DNA of 64,000 nt from Nepenthes gracilis (lineage: Eukaryota > Streptophyta > Magnoliopsida > Caryophyllales > Nepenthaceae), in the NCBI GenBank assembly GCA_033239525.1, contig BSYO01000008.1, positions 9,358,150 through 9,422,149 of the forward strand, written 5' to 3'. Below the pieces are notes generated by a model. That model did no database searches, had not been told where the DNA came from, and worked only from the letters and a program-made list of their open reading frames with translations. Both the position numbers and the translations under genes were made by a program. Below are positions 10,640 to 21,877 of this stretch, in pieces (within the stretch, counting starts at the first letter, position 1; every line of letters starts with the position of its first letter).

Positions 10640-13600
10640 CATTACCTTGAAAGCCCAAAATTAGTCTCTGTGGTATTTAGATAGTGGATTCTCTAGACAT
10701 ATATGTGAAATAGAGCCATATTCTCCACGTTGTTGAACCATCCTTGTGGGACGGTTGTTTTTAGTGATAGCGCTAGAGCTCCTATTCTTAGCCGAAGTCT
10801 GATATGTATTTCTAGACTTTCAAAGCCTTGTGATGTTTTGTATATCTCCAGATTAAAACCCAACCTTTTGAGCATTAGCCAGTTCTATGATGAAAACTTT
10901 GAAGTCTGATTTTTTCAAGATAAATGCTACATATATGATACAAGTGGCTCGATTGTCTTAAAGGGCAAGAGAACTCCCGACAATCTTTATGGCATCGAGT
11001 CGAACCACATTTTAGGATGTAACCTTACTAAAATTGATTCTATAGAATTGTGTAATCAATACCTTAGCCACTTAAATTTCAAAATCCTATTCCAAATTTT
11101 GAACAAAAGCTGTGTTGAAGGGTTTCCTAAATTACCAAATATTAAATATCATATATGTGGCCCTTGTCAACTAGGAAAACAAATTATGATGAGCCACTCA
11201 TCTCTTAGTGACATCCACATCTTGCGTCCCCTTGAGCTGATTCATATGGATCTTATGGGACCGTCTAGAATTGAAAGTCTAGGGGGCAAAAAGTATATTT
11301 TAGTTGTTGTCAATAATTTTTCTAGATATTCATGAATAGACCTTATTCGAGAAAAGTCTGATACTTTTGATCACGTAAAAATTTTGTACAAAAAATTCAT
11401 TAATGAAAAAGGAACGTCTATCATGAGAATTCATAGTGACCATGAAAAGGAATTCAAAAATTCTAGTTTTGAAAATTTTTATAATGAAGAATGAATTCAC
11501 CATGAATTCTCATCCCCTATCATCCATCAACAAAATGGTATTGTAGAACGAAAAAATCGAGTTACTTAAGAAATGACTAGAACTATGATGTAATGTAAGA
11601 ATATTGCCATGCACTTTTGGGACGAGACCGTGAGCACGGTTTGTCATATAATTAACTGAGTCTACTTAAGACCCGAGACAGAAAAACTCCATATGAACTT
11701 TGGAGAGGTAAGAAATCCAATGTTATGTATTTTTAGGCCTTCAGTAGTCAATACTTTATTTTACATGATATGAAATATTTAGACAAGTTTGACTCAAAAA
11801 GTGATGAAGGGATATTCTTGGGATATTTTTCAACTAGTCAATCCTATCGAGTTTACAATTTTGACACTCAAATCGTTATGAAGTCTATTGATGTTGTTGT
11901 GAATGATATTCCTAATTAGCAATCTGAAACCCGTGATTGTTCTAATAAAGAGCATGATCAAGTTGAATATTCACTTGATTCAGCATCTCCTGATATTTTG
12001 TAAGAGACTCCTAATGTCATTCCTATAAAAGAACTTTTTGTTAGAGTAAAGTTAAATCATCTAAAAAAACCTTACATTAGGTGACTTGAGTGAAGGTATG
12101 AGGCTGTGCCACCGTATTCTAAACCTGCTCACCTATATCTATTATGTTTCTCACTTCGAACCCAAAAAGGTAAAAGAGGCCTTATCCGATAAGTACTAGA
12201 CAAATACCATGCATGAGGAATTAAATCAATTTGTAAGAAATGACATATGGTTTTTGGTTCCCCGACCCATACATACAAATGTCATCATGATCAAATAGAT
12301 CTTCAAAAATAAAACCGATGAAAATGAGAATATCATCCAAAATAAAGCTCTCCTTTTGCTCAAGGATATATACAAGTGGAGGGCATCGATTATGACGAGA
12401 CTTTTACTACTGTGGCTCATCTTAAATCTATCTATATCGTTCTGTCTATTGCGTGTACCATGAAATTTAAAATATATCAAATGGATGTAAAAAGTGCCTT
12501 CATGAATGGTCTCATTCAAGAACAAAACCAATAAAAATGGAAATATCACCCGAAATAAAGCTCATCTTATTGCTTAAGGATATATACAAGTGGAGGACAT
12601 TGAATATGACGAGACTTTTGCTCCTATAGCTCATCTTGAATCTATCCGTATCCTTCTATCTATTGTGTGTACCATGGAATTTAAACTATATTAAACGGAT
12701 ATGAAAAATGTCTTCCTAAATGGTCTTATTCAAGAAGTTTTTGTTGAGCAACCAAAGGGATTTGTAAATCTTACATTTTTAGACAATGTGTACAAACTAA
12801 AAAAAGGCCCTATATGGTCTTAAGCAAGCTCCCAGAGTTTGGTATGAGCATCTCACTTTGTACCTTAGTGACCATGGGTTTGTTCGGGGCAATATTGATA
12901 AAACCTTATTTGTAAAAATAACAAAAAAGTGTATATTGGTAGCCTAAGTTTATATTGATAACATTATCTTTGGTGTTACCGTTGACTCCCATACTCATTC
13001 ATTTGCTAACCTGTATGGCCTCGAGTTTGCAATGAGTATGGTAAGAGAACTTACATACTTTCTCGGCTTACAAATTCGCAACTCTCTCAAGGTAGTTTTA
13101 TCTCTCAAGCCAAATATGCCAAGGACTTTGTAAAACATTTCAATCTTGATAACTTCAAACATACTCAGTCACCCTGAGCACTTGATCGAAACTGGGTCGT
13201 GATCCTGTAGGAAAGAGAGTTCATCTAACTCTCTATAGAAATATGATTGGTAATCTCCTATACTTAACCGCTAGCTAACCCGACATTACATTTAGTATTG
13301 GTGTTTGTGTCTGATATCAATTCGATCTAAAAAAATCTCATTTAAGTACAGTTAAATGTATTATTCGCTGCATTAGTGGGACTTCCAATTATGGGATTTT
13401 CTTCTCTAACAACTTTAATTTTCCTTTGGATGGATATTCCGATACAGATTGGATTGGAAATATTGATAATAAAAAAGCACATCCAGTGGATATTTCTATG
13501 TCGACTCTAACCTAGTGGCTTGGATGAGTAAGAAACAAAATTCTATCTCATTATCTACTGCAAAAGCCAAATACATTGCCATGGGGGCTGCTGCACGCAA

Positions 13601-13857
13601 CTTCTATTGATAAAACAAATGCTTTTTGATTACAGTATTATCCATGGAACTATGTCCATTTACAGTAACAATACTAGTGCTATTAATATTTCCAAAGATC
13701 CTATTCAATACTCCCGAACCAAATATATTGATATTCGGCACATTTTATTCATGAGCTTGTGAAAACTCAAGTCATATCTCTTGAACATACTCCGACCAAC
13801 TCTCAACTGCCGACATTTTCACTTAACTCTTGGATAGTGTGCGTTTTGAATTTTTAA
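10640..13857 (+). pseudogene. pol of element A: protease, integrase, RT, RNase H, broken
   Basis: Protease is marked by SLWYLDSGFSRHI near 10660-10700 (DSG active site). The integrase zinc region follows near 11050-11190 (CGPCQLGKQ), then the core with ELIHMDLMGPSR, IHSDHEKEF and a GIVERKNR-like motif near 11220-11560. RT runs from about 12160 to 12990, with the usual YVDD replaced by YIDN in VYIDNIIFG near 12950. RNase H words (GYSDTDWIG near 13430) and the C-terminal SKHI-like region end near 13800. The order protease, integrase, RT, RNase H is the copia order. There are many stops, and an RT segment is duplicated in tandem (see 12311-12736). Confidence 0.85.
12311..12736 (+). repeat. tandem duplication of about 213 bp inside the RT of element A
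   Basis: The segment starting at 12311 (AAAACCGATGAAAATGAGAA) recurs at 12524 (AAAACCAATAAAAATGGAAA). Both copies run through the same RT text (KNKAxL, EDIEYDETF or ASIMTR, the IRILLSI region and FLNGLIQE) to CATTCAAGAA or TATTCAAGAA near 12522 and 12736. The offset is 213-214 bp, close to 71 codons. The copies have diverged from each other, so the duplication is old. It splits the palm region of the polymerase. Confidence 0.85.
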
Positions 13858-14741
13858 GAATGGCCATCGGTGTTTGTTCACCTCTTGAAAAATAACTTAT
13901 ATTCAATTTCAACAAAAAAAATTATAAAAATAACAAAATCCAAAAAAATAAAAAGGCGAGCGCAAATTGCGTGCGCTCACCTTCCACGAGCTCAAGCACC
14001 GTCTCTCTTCTCTTTTATCCTCCAGCGAGCAGTAAGATTCTTGCCAAAACCCTTGTTCGCCACTCTCTCTCCTTGCTTTGCTCTCTAACCTTCTCTTGAT
14101 CTCACCAACCTCCAAATCCGTCTCTCTTCCTCTCAATTGTGGGACTCTCTTGAGGTAATATTCTCCTTCCTCTTCGATTGTGTGTTTGTGCTTCCTTTCA
14201 TCATTAATGGCAGCACTGCCCCTCTTCCCTTGTTTATTTTGTTGGAACTCTTCTTGGGTTCCTCCCATTCTGGCTGACTTCACAAATTTCCTCCATTTTC
14301 ATTCCAAATCTGCCAGTTCGTGGGTGGATCTTGAGGGATAACCCCTCCCTTGTTTCTTGGTGCATCACGGCGCCTCTAGCGCCTCCCCTAGCTATATGAA
14401 CCCTTGCCGAACTCCCGTGGTTGGGCATTACTCATCGTGGATCCGACCCGGCTTATTTTGCAAGCCATGAGGCTTGGGTGACTGAGGCTGGCAGTGCACT
14501 GCTGGAGCTCTGGCACAGCTCCTCGTGCATTTGGCACTACTCATGAGTGCCTACCTTGTGCACGACAGGCGCCGTGCTTCCTTTGTGCCTCTCTCCTCAC
14601 ACTCACACACCCACACACCTGCCACCACACCCACAGCACCAATCTCACAAAAAAAAAATTAAATTAAAAAAAACCCCGAGGGGCTCCTGTGTAAAATTTA
14701 TTTGGGTGTTCTTATAGTCCTCTCTTATTTGTATATTTCAG
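13858..14741 (+). other. region between pol and the envelope-like ORF of element A
   Basis: GC-richer, pyrimidine-rich DNA (runs of CTCTCTTCC) with no recognizable protein. In Sireviruses this interval acts as leader for a spliced or internally started message for the second ORF. Candidate acceptor-like pyrimidine-AG sites exist, but none can be chosen from the sequence alone. Confidence 0.4.
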
Positions 14742-15850
14742 ATGTCGGGATTACAAAAATCATTTGTTTGCAAATCGATCGGCAAGTGTAATCAGCCAAG
14801 TGGGCTCTCCGCCCTAACCGTTTCATCAGTCCCGAGGCTGAGGCCCTATTCACCGTGCACATGTCTCAGTGGAAACTCTCCCTTGAACGGGAAGTCAGCC
14901 TCTCCTCCCTCAACCCCTCCATCTCATCCATCTTTACCGACCGATATTGGAAGCCAGTCCTTACCAATTTGATTACTCCTTCTGCTATTATCATTTAAGA
15001 GTTCTACTCAAATATTTATGAATTTTCTTTCACTTTCTTTTTGACTTTCTTGTGAGGGCGACACCTCTGGATTACCCCGGATGTGATTGCACGGATTCTC
15101 GATATTTTTCTGGTGAAAAACATCAACTACCCCTACACTCAACTCTCCAGGCTACACTCCAATGAAATCACTACATTTCTTCATAGTTCACCCATGCAGT
15201 GGAATGGCTAATCTTTAAAATTTCGCTTCTTTCCCCTTGGCGTCTGGTCTGAGTCGCATTATACTTACGAATATCTTTCCTATCTCTCACTTCTCCTCCA
15301 TCTCCATTGAAAAAACTCTTTTTCTTTATACTCTCTTGAGTGGGAAACCTATTAATTTGTTGTCCCATTTCGCTCTCATATTTTCTCCCATTTTAACACC
15401 CACAGGGACGACAACCTCCCCCATGGTTGTTTCATTTAGAGGCTACTTGCTGGATTAGGTCTTCCCTTTCTCAATCTTCCACGTCTTCAGCTTACATGCC
15501 CTATCACCTCCACCACCTTTGCCTAGACCCGATCATATACTCACTACTTCACAGAGGATCCTAGTGAGCCATTAGAGGAGCCTCTCCCTGAGATGCCTTC
15601 CTATCAGTCTGAGGGTGGACCGTCTTACTCCGCCTCATCCTACCCTAAACCTTCACGTCCTAGATCGTCAACACTTTTCCGACACTCCACCTCTTCCTCT
15701 GCAACATTGATGGGCCAGATGTCTTGTCTTGTCGATCACTTTGAGTGCCTATATTCATCTCAGGAGCACATCTATGCTTCTTAGTCTCAGCTGCGTTTGG
15801 ATCTCCTTGTCGGTTTTGAGCGTCTAGACTCCCGCTTGGCTACACAGGAG
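14742..15850 (+). pseudogene. envelope-like second ORF of element A (plant transposon-protein domain)
   Basis: ATG at 14742 followed shortly by a frameshift. In the shifted frame the sequence carries FISPEAEALFTVHMSQWKL, SLEREVSLSSL, a TDRYWKPVL block and IQEFYSNIYEF, then GRHLWITPDVIARILDI and a later FFPLASGLSRIILTNIF block. This pattern (FxS-EAE start, LERGV-like block, EFYxN, then WxLxG-xxxR core) is that of the plant domain annotated as Transposase_32 or 'envelope-like' in Sireviruses. A Ser/Pro-rich tail and QLRLDLLVGFERLDSRLATQ coiled-coil-like text end near 15870. The role in the element is unknown. Stops and frameshifts show it is dead. Confidence 0.65.
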
Positions 15851-16672
15851 GTTACGATTAGACAATTGTGGTGTCAATATGTGTGACGGAACGGATTTTT
15901 TTTTGATTCCGTCATTCGCAACACAATTGAAAATCCAAACTAAACCAATTGGGTGCAACACAGGATCACAGATGCCATCTAGGACCCATATACTTTTAAC
16001 CATAAGTATAGCGGAAGTTATTCTAACACTTGCGGAAGCATTCATATTCATTCCAAAATATTCATTTCTGAGTACATAGCGAAAAACGTTTAACTATAGA
16101 AGTCCATCAAGTCATTACAATAATATTTCTTCAAAATAAGCTTCTGAAGTCTTTAATAATCCTTCAGACAAGCTCTAATTACTCTAACTCGTCAGGCACA
16201 AGCTCTAAAGTTTCATCTGTGGAAAAAAAATATAAAACAGTGAGCCGAGGCCCAGCAAGGTATATGCATATGAACTGTAAAACGGTTATGCCAAAACGAT
16301 TATATAACCATGCAGAACCAGAATGTTTAAAACATAATCTGAAAAAAAAACAGTAAATACATACTATAACGATATTAAATCTCATACTTCATAAATCATT
16401 ACACTATAGACTGTAAAATAATAACTATAAACTTTACTGATGCATGGTAAAACTGAAAACAATACTCTATACTGTTCACTGTCATCTTTTCATTGTATAC
16501 GATTCATTATCATCTTTTCATCAGATGATACTCTATCATCTTTTCACTGTACAATACATTTTTATCTTTTACTGTGACATATCTTAACAATTTCAGACCT
16601 TGTCAGTGTACCCTACTAGCGGAAGGGGCGAATGATCGAGGATAGATTGTGTTCAGTTCACACAATTCAAGG

Positions 16673-16924
16673 CCTATCATGTCATATATATCCCATTTCG
16701 AGGGATATCTGTACTGTGTGCCACCCGAAGGTCGACCTATCATGTCATATATATCCCATCTCGAGGGATATCTGTACTGTGTGCCACCCGAAGGTCGGCC
16801 TATCATGTCATATATATCCCATCTCGAGGGATATCTGTACTGTGTGTCACCCGAAGATCAGCCTATCATGTCATATATATCCCATCTCGAGGGATATCTG
16901 TACTGTGTGCCACCCGAAGGTCGT
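16673..16924 (+). repeat. four tandem copies of a 63-bp unit in B1
   Basis: Units start at 16673, 16736, 16799 and 16862 with CCTATCATGTCATATATATC and continue to CCCGAAGG. They are nearly identical. Because 63 is a multiple of three, they create open frames of repeated peptides on both strands that are artefacts. Confidence 0.95.
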
Positions 16925-17099
16925 CCTGTGTTCCTCCTGGCTTAACGTCCTTGAGGATAGGGTGGACCATGAATCGCTCCATGGACAGAGCTATCCTCGA
17001 TTACCACCGTAAGTTCTAAGGTCTTACCCAAGAACTTACCTGGACTGTAGTCAGTCTCGCGTCCCAAAATAATATAAGCAGAAATACTTCATTCTTAAA

Positions 17100-18180
17100 A
17101 GCCATTTTCAGTAAAGCCGAAGTTCATTTTCAGTTTGGAGTCGGAATTCATTTTCAGTGCAAAAGCAGGAGTTCCGGAGTGCTCAAAAAGTCGGAGTGCT
17201 TTTTTAAAAAGCCGGAGTGCTCAAAGCCGAAGGTCGTTTTAACAAAAGCCGGAGATCTTGGTTTCAAAAGGGCGGAGCTCTTTTTGGATGGAGTATATTC
17301 AAAAAGGACGGAGCTCTTTTAGACGGAGTACTTTTCAAAAAGGACGGAGCTCTTTTGGACGGAGTACTTTTCAAAAAGGACGGAGCTCTTTTGGACGGAG
17401 TACTTTTCTTAAAAAGGCGGAGCTTCTTTTGGACGAAGTACTTTTCTTAAAAAGGGACGGAGTGCTTTTCACTAACGGGACGGAGTACTTTTAAAAGCCG
17501 AAGTTTCATAAATCCGTAGTGCTTTTTATTGAAAGCCGGAGTACTTTAAAAGCTGAAGTTTATTTTACATTGAGGCTGGAGTTCATAAAGATGGAGTGCT
17601 CAAAAGCCGGAGTGCTTAAAAGTTGGAGTGCTTAAAAAGCTGGAGTGTTTTTCACTCGAGGGACAGAGTACTTTTCACTAATAGGACGGAGTGCTTTTCT
17701 CTCAAAGGGGCGGAGTGCTTTTCCTTTAAAACCGGGGTGCAAATTCCTTCTTAAAAATCGGAGTGACATTCCTTTAAAACCGGAAGTGTATTTCCTTTAA
17801 AACCGGAGTTCTTTCTTTCATAAAGGCCAGAGTGAACTAACTTAGAAGTTGGAGTTCATTTCACATTAAAACCGGAGTTCATTTTAAGGACGGAGTGCTT
17901 TTTCTCAGAGGACAGAGTGCTTTTTCTTAAATGTCGGCGCTCATTTTCTCAAAAGTCGGAGTTCATTTTCAATACAAAGCCATAGCTCATTTTCATATTA
18001 AGGCCGGAGTTCATTTTAAAGCCAGAGTTCTTTTTTCAACAAAAGGACGGAATTCTTTTTGACAGAGGCGGAGTTCAAAAGCCGGAGTTCATTTCCCTTT
18101 AAACCCGAAGTTCATTAAAGCCGGAGTTTATTTCGCTCAAAGGACGAAGTTCATATAGAAGGCCGTGTTCAATTTCAAGC
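17100..18180 (+). repeat. irregular CCGGAGT/ACGGAGT word array in B1
   Basis: For over 1 kb, words such as GCCGGAGTGCTTTT, GGACGGAGCTCTTTT and GCCGGAGTTCATTTT recur every 20-35 bp with variable A/T spacers. There are dozens of copies. The same array occurs, inverted, in B2 (about 46620-47480). Confidence 0.9.
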
Positions 18181-18183
18181 AAA

Positions 18184-18410
18184 TGTCGTTTTCATGCCAA
18201 ATGCTGGTTTCATTTTACATGCCAAATGCCGATTTCATTTTACATGCCAAATGCCGGTTTCATATTACATGCCAAATGCCGGTTTCGTTTCATATGTCAA
18301 ATGCCGGTTTCAAATTACATGCCAAATGCCAGTTTCGTTTTGCATGTCAAATGCCAATTTCATATTACATGACAAATGCCGATTTCGTTTTACATGTCAA
18401 ATGCCGGTTG
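18184..18410 (+). repeat. 25-bp tandem repeat, about nine copies
   Basis: The unit is approximately TTCATTTTACATGCCAAATG followed by CCGGT, repeated without spacers from about 18184 to 18410, with substitutions between copies. Confidence 0.9.
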
Positions 18411-18767
18411 TAACCTTTGGTCCGGATTTCTTGTAAGTTCAGAAAGTAGAAGAACAGGCGTCATGAACTTCAGGACAGATTCAAACAAAAACTAAAAATG
18501 TATTAATGTCCGAATACTTGCAGCAAAACAGAGTGCAGTATATTTGCAAATGAACTAAAAACTGAATTTAAAAATAGCATCCGAGGTACACTTGCAATAT
18601 TCTTAAAGCATGAACTTAAAAACAGCGTCCGAGGTACACTTGCCTGACGGGCTGACTCAAATTTCTTTCCTCCTTGCCTAACAGTCGTTTTTTACCGTCT
18701 TGGAGCTCTCTCCTTCATTCCCTTCTATTGGCTTGTATTTTTTCCCAACTTCAACCTCGTTGCCGGT

Positions 18768-18776
18768 ATTTATAGA
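18768..18776 (-). promoter_or_regulatory. TATA-like box of solo LTR B1
   Basis: The minus strand reads CTATAAATACC. The equivalent position in the inverted copy B2 is TCTATAAAAAG at 46171-46180. Both are followed downstream (element sense) by CTCGGACGC and an AGGTAAGTGTACC-like donor sequence. Confidence 0.5.
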
Positions 18777-19548
18777 GGAGGGGTTCGGTGGAGTAAGTGG
18801 GGCAGGTAACTTACTTCGGTACTTTTTCTCAGAGGGTAGGTGGGGTAACTAGATTAGTTTACCTACTCTATTTGGTCACTGCCTAGTTGAATTCTGACTA
18901 AACCCTAAAGTTTTATTTTTGTCTTTAGTTGTATTAATTTATTCCGGCCAACTGCTCCTTATTTATTGCCAATGCTACCGGTTTTAATTTTTGTAAACCC
19001 TTCAAGAAATCCGGTCAACTCTTCAATTCTGGTCAACATCTCCAAATCCGGTCAACTCTTCCAATCCGGTCAATATCTTTGAATCCGGTCAACTCCTTAT
19101 TATTCACTCCGTCCATTACCTTCTCATCAACTTAGGATTTTATTCTCCTTGCACCCATAATTCTACTCCGGCTTTACCAACACACAAAGCCGAACTTGAT
19201 TTCAGCTTAAGTGAAAGGTCGGACTGCTTTTACACTACGCTAAGAGAAGACGGACTTCTTTTTCCTCACACAAAGGCCACTCCGGTCGTCAGGCCACTTC
19301 GGCCTCTTGCACTTCCAAAACTGGCCAGTCATTTCCTATGGCCAGACTTGATTTAACAAGGATGGAGCCGGACTTATTTTGTACTAAGGAAAGGCCGAAC
19401 TTGATTGAGGCTTAAGGCGGCCGGTTTAGATTTCGTATTTCGGTCAACACTTTGAGCCATTGGATTTTGGGATCTCACAATATGGTCATTAGTCCTCTGA
19501 TAATTCTTCTAAGTCCAAGTGATCCCCTCTCTTTGGCTCTTTGTGACA

Positions 19549-19646
19549 AAAAGGGGAGGATATATTTTTTTAATATTTTTGTTAGGGGGAGACATACTTC
19601 TGTGTACGATTTAGGGGGAGCTTTTCTTGTATTATTTAAGGGGAGT
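19549..19646 (+). promoter_or_regulatory. cluster of polypurine boxes upstream of the 3' LTR of element A
   Basis: Four G-rich boxes occur within 100 bp: AAAAAGGGGAGG (about 19549-19559), TTAGGGGGAG (about 19582-19591), TTTAGGGGGAG (about 19610-19620) and TTAAGGGGAG (about 19636-19645). Repeated polypurine tracts ahead of the 3' LTR are a known Sirevirus feature and support the lineage call. The last, LTR-adjacent tract is at 20057-20068. Confidence 0.65.
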
Positions 19647-20056
19647 TTTGATTACGTTATTAGTCTTGATATCTTTATGAGTTTTGCTGACTTCATTAGT
19701 TTTGATAACTTCATTAATGTTTTTGTTCTTTCCTTCCATTTACATTGCTATATGCTACTATGCATAGTTGTCTTATTTTTATATTGCTATAGACATATTA
19801 TCTGTATTTGTATCATGTCTATTTATATTAACAATGGTTACCCAGGCACAACAGTCATAGTATCGGCACGGCAACTATAGTATCGATATAGCAATTCTCA
19901 TGTCCTTGCTCATTTACTTTTTATATTATTTTGTTTTTCACTAGGTGTAAATTTTTATTTACATGGGTTCTATCTCAATGATGTCTGAATTTGTGCTTCT
20001 CTTGTATTTTTTACTTTATGTACTTTTTACTCTATGTGGTTTTGTCACGGAATTGC

Positions 20057-20068
20057 CAAAGGGGAAGA
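20057..20068 (+). promoter_or_regulatory. LTR-adjacent polypurine tract of element A
   Basis: AAAGGGGAAGA ends one or two bases before the 3' LTR and is the expected primer site for plus-strand DNA synthesis. Confidence 0.75.
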
Positions 20069-20069
20069 T

Positions 20070-21168
20070 TCTTAGGGTCATTTTTGTATTGGCATATTTT
20101 GTAACCATATTTGGTCATGTGTCGATATTGGGTTGTATTTATTGAAGTGCTGCATCAACTTATTCTCATGGCTACCTGTTCTTGATATCCTATGCCTGCT
20201 GCACGCCTGCTCTATGCTTGAACCCAAATTCCAGTAGCCTTGTGCCTGCTGTTCACTTGCCATCCGCTCAAGTCTCAATTCAAATAGCCTCGCACCTAAT
20301 GTTCGCTCGTCATCCGCTCGAGCCCCAATTCTAACAGCTATATGCCTAACGTGTGCTCGAGCTCCAAAACCAGTAACCTTGCGCCTAAAGCTTGCCGCCT
20401 TCTCGCTCGAGCACCTATGAGTTTCTCTCTTGAAACCCTGATTGCACTCGCTACGCACTTGAGTCGCGCTCGAACGCTGCAACAATGGTTACATTTTTAA
20501 ACGTGTTTTTCGAGGCTCTCTATGTAATTCTCCCTTCTTTTAGTTGCCCAAACTCTCACTTAGACATTTTGGAACACCCACCTTGAGAGAAAACTAAATT
20601 CTCCTACTTTAATCTTACTCCATTTGAGAAAACCTCAACTACTATATCACCGATTTTCCCACCACTTTTACTTTATCGTTATAATGCTTCCTACCCATTT
20701 ATCCTCATTGGTGACGTTGGTATTATGAATAAGGGGTTTCGGTGGTGTTTGATACTTCAAACGGTTCATGAGGAAAGATTGTCATGAAGATCGGAAGGTG
20801 TCTGGTTTCGTGACTGTGGTTAAATTTAAGGAGTTCCTTGGTAGAGATCACATGACATGAGTAAGTCAGTTAGGATAGCACGTCGTTACCACTCGATCTA
20901 TAAGTTAATTTTTATAGTGCATATCTTCCCTAACTGTTGAAACCTTGAGGGTTTTACTCAATAGCCGTGATCATCGAAGTTTTTCTTTGTCACAGAAAAT
21001 TATGTCTTTTTATTATTCTTATTGCTTTACTCTTTATACTTGTTATTTTTTGATTCATCTATATTGAAATATTCTTTACGTATATTGAATATTTATTTTT
21101 GTATTACTTCCGCTAATTTATCAGTGAGTCAGAACTTTTGTATGATTTAGGACGAAAAGTTTTCTTCA
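20070..21168 (+). repeat. 3' LTR of element A
   Basis: Starts TCTTAGGGTCATTTTTG and ends TTTTCTTCA, followed by the AAATT duplication. It is collinear with the 5' LTR. It is 1099 bp and appears to carry one more of the roughly 60-bp CTCGAG-rich subrepeats (about 20230-20400). Confidence 0.9.
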
Positions 21169-21173
21169 AAATT

Positions 21174-21877
21174 CAAGTTAAACAATTAGACTTTTATCCG
21201 AATTCTGAATACCACAACATCAAATAAGAATTTAAGTAACATGAGATTTACACCTAAAAATATTATTTAATATTTAAGTCAATAACTTTTCTAAAAATAT
21301 GGTTACATTAACTTTGTTTGATAAAACCATTCAGTTAAATTATTCGCTCAATTTTATTAACCTCACGATTTGGTTAATCACTTGATTAAATTAATCATTC
21401 GATTTATCATTCAGAAATCTAGTCATTTGGGCTTATAATCAAATATTTTCCGTGTCCTTCCAATTACTTTGCCACTCAATTATCCCACTGATATTAACTC
21501 CTTCGTATTAAAGCAGGATTCTGTTCTTTGGATTTGGACTCAATGAGTTTGCTAATATTCTCTTCCTTCTAGGCTCAAATTAACCAACCGGGTTAGTCCT
21601 GTTATATATATATATATATATATATATATAACCTCATAATGTACAATAGTTGATGAACTTGAACCTTTGCTAAACAACTAATAAACTGAAAAAGATCTTT
21701 TTGGTGAGTATAAATTAGTAGCAATTAAAAAACAACAAACACAGCCTAAATCATCGCATGGCAGTAACACATTCTAGTAACACAATAGATTCCATAAGTT
21801 GTACATGCAAAAGAAAACGACTTGTACATACATACTTTATTATTATAGTATTCCCAATAAATGTCATCTTCATAAAC
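21174..21877. other. AT-rich host DNA, no gene seen
   Basis: The right flank of element A. It contains a (TA)n tract at 21602-21630 and otherwise no recognizable coding sequence. Confidence 0.6.
21602..21630. repeat. (TA)n microsatellite
   Basis: About 14 TA units between GTTA and ACCTCATAATG. Confidence 0.9.

Larger units (their letters stand above)
15882..19479 (-). mobile_element. Element B1: 3.6-kb solo LTR inserted in element A
   Basis: On the plus strand it runs from TGTGACGGAACGG to GGGATCTCACA and is flanked by ATATG on both sides (15877-15881 and 19480-19484), which defines a 5-bp target duplication. A second, inverted copy lies at 45564-48805. No gag-pol is inside. A TATA-like CTATAAATA on the minus strand (about 18768-18776) and its equivalent in B2 fix the transcriptional sense as minus. 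In that sense the element starts TGTGAGATCCCAAAATCC, resembling long-LTR chromovirus (Tekay-like) ends. Most of its length is tandem repeat: a 63-bp unit, a long CCGGAGT array and a 25-bp unit. A solo LTR made by LTR-LTR recombination is the simplest reading. Confidence 0.85.
7642..21173 (+). mobile_element. Element A: Sirevirus-like Ty1/copia retrotransposon with target duplication
   Basis: Two diverged direct repeats (7647-8683 and 20070-21168) act as LTRs. The 5-bp sequence AAATT lies on both outer sides (7642-7646 and 21169-21173). A tRNA-Met-type primer site follows the left LTR. Gag, protease, integrase, RT and RNase H remnants follow in copia order, then an extra ORF of envelope-like type, then several polypurine boxes. 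This layout is that of the SIRE1/Maximus (Sirevirus) lineage. About 3.6 kb of the 13.5-kb span is a later insertion (B1). All frames are damaged by many stops, so the element is old and inactive. Confidence 0.9.

Noticed and set aside
16632..17012. Plus- and minus-strand open frames with repeated peptides over the 63-bp array
   Set aside because: The unit length is a multiple of three, so any frame without a stop in one unit stays open. No start context or conservation supports a protein.
17217..17494. Open frames reading GRSSF or KKDGALLDGV repeats
   Set aside because: They are translations of the CCGGAGT/ACGGAGC array and change frame with every indel.
18184..18410. Regular repeats as a possible CRISPR array
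   Set aside because: Units abut directly with no unique spacers, and the context is a plant LTR.
18165..18436. Cysteine-rich repeated open frames over the 25-bp array
   Set aside because: An artefact of tandem DNA: different frames give equally regular peptides, and the array lies in a non-coding LTR.
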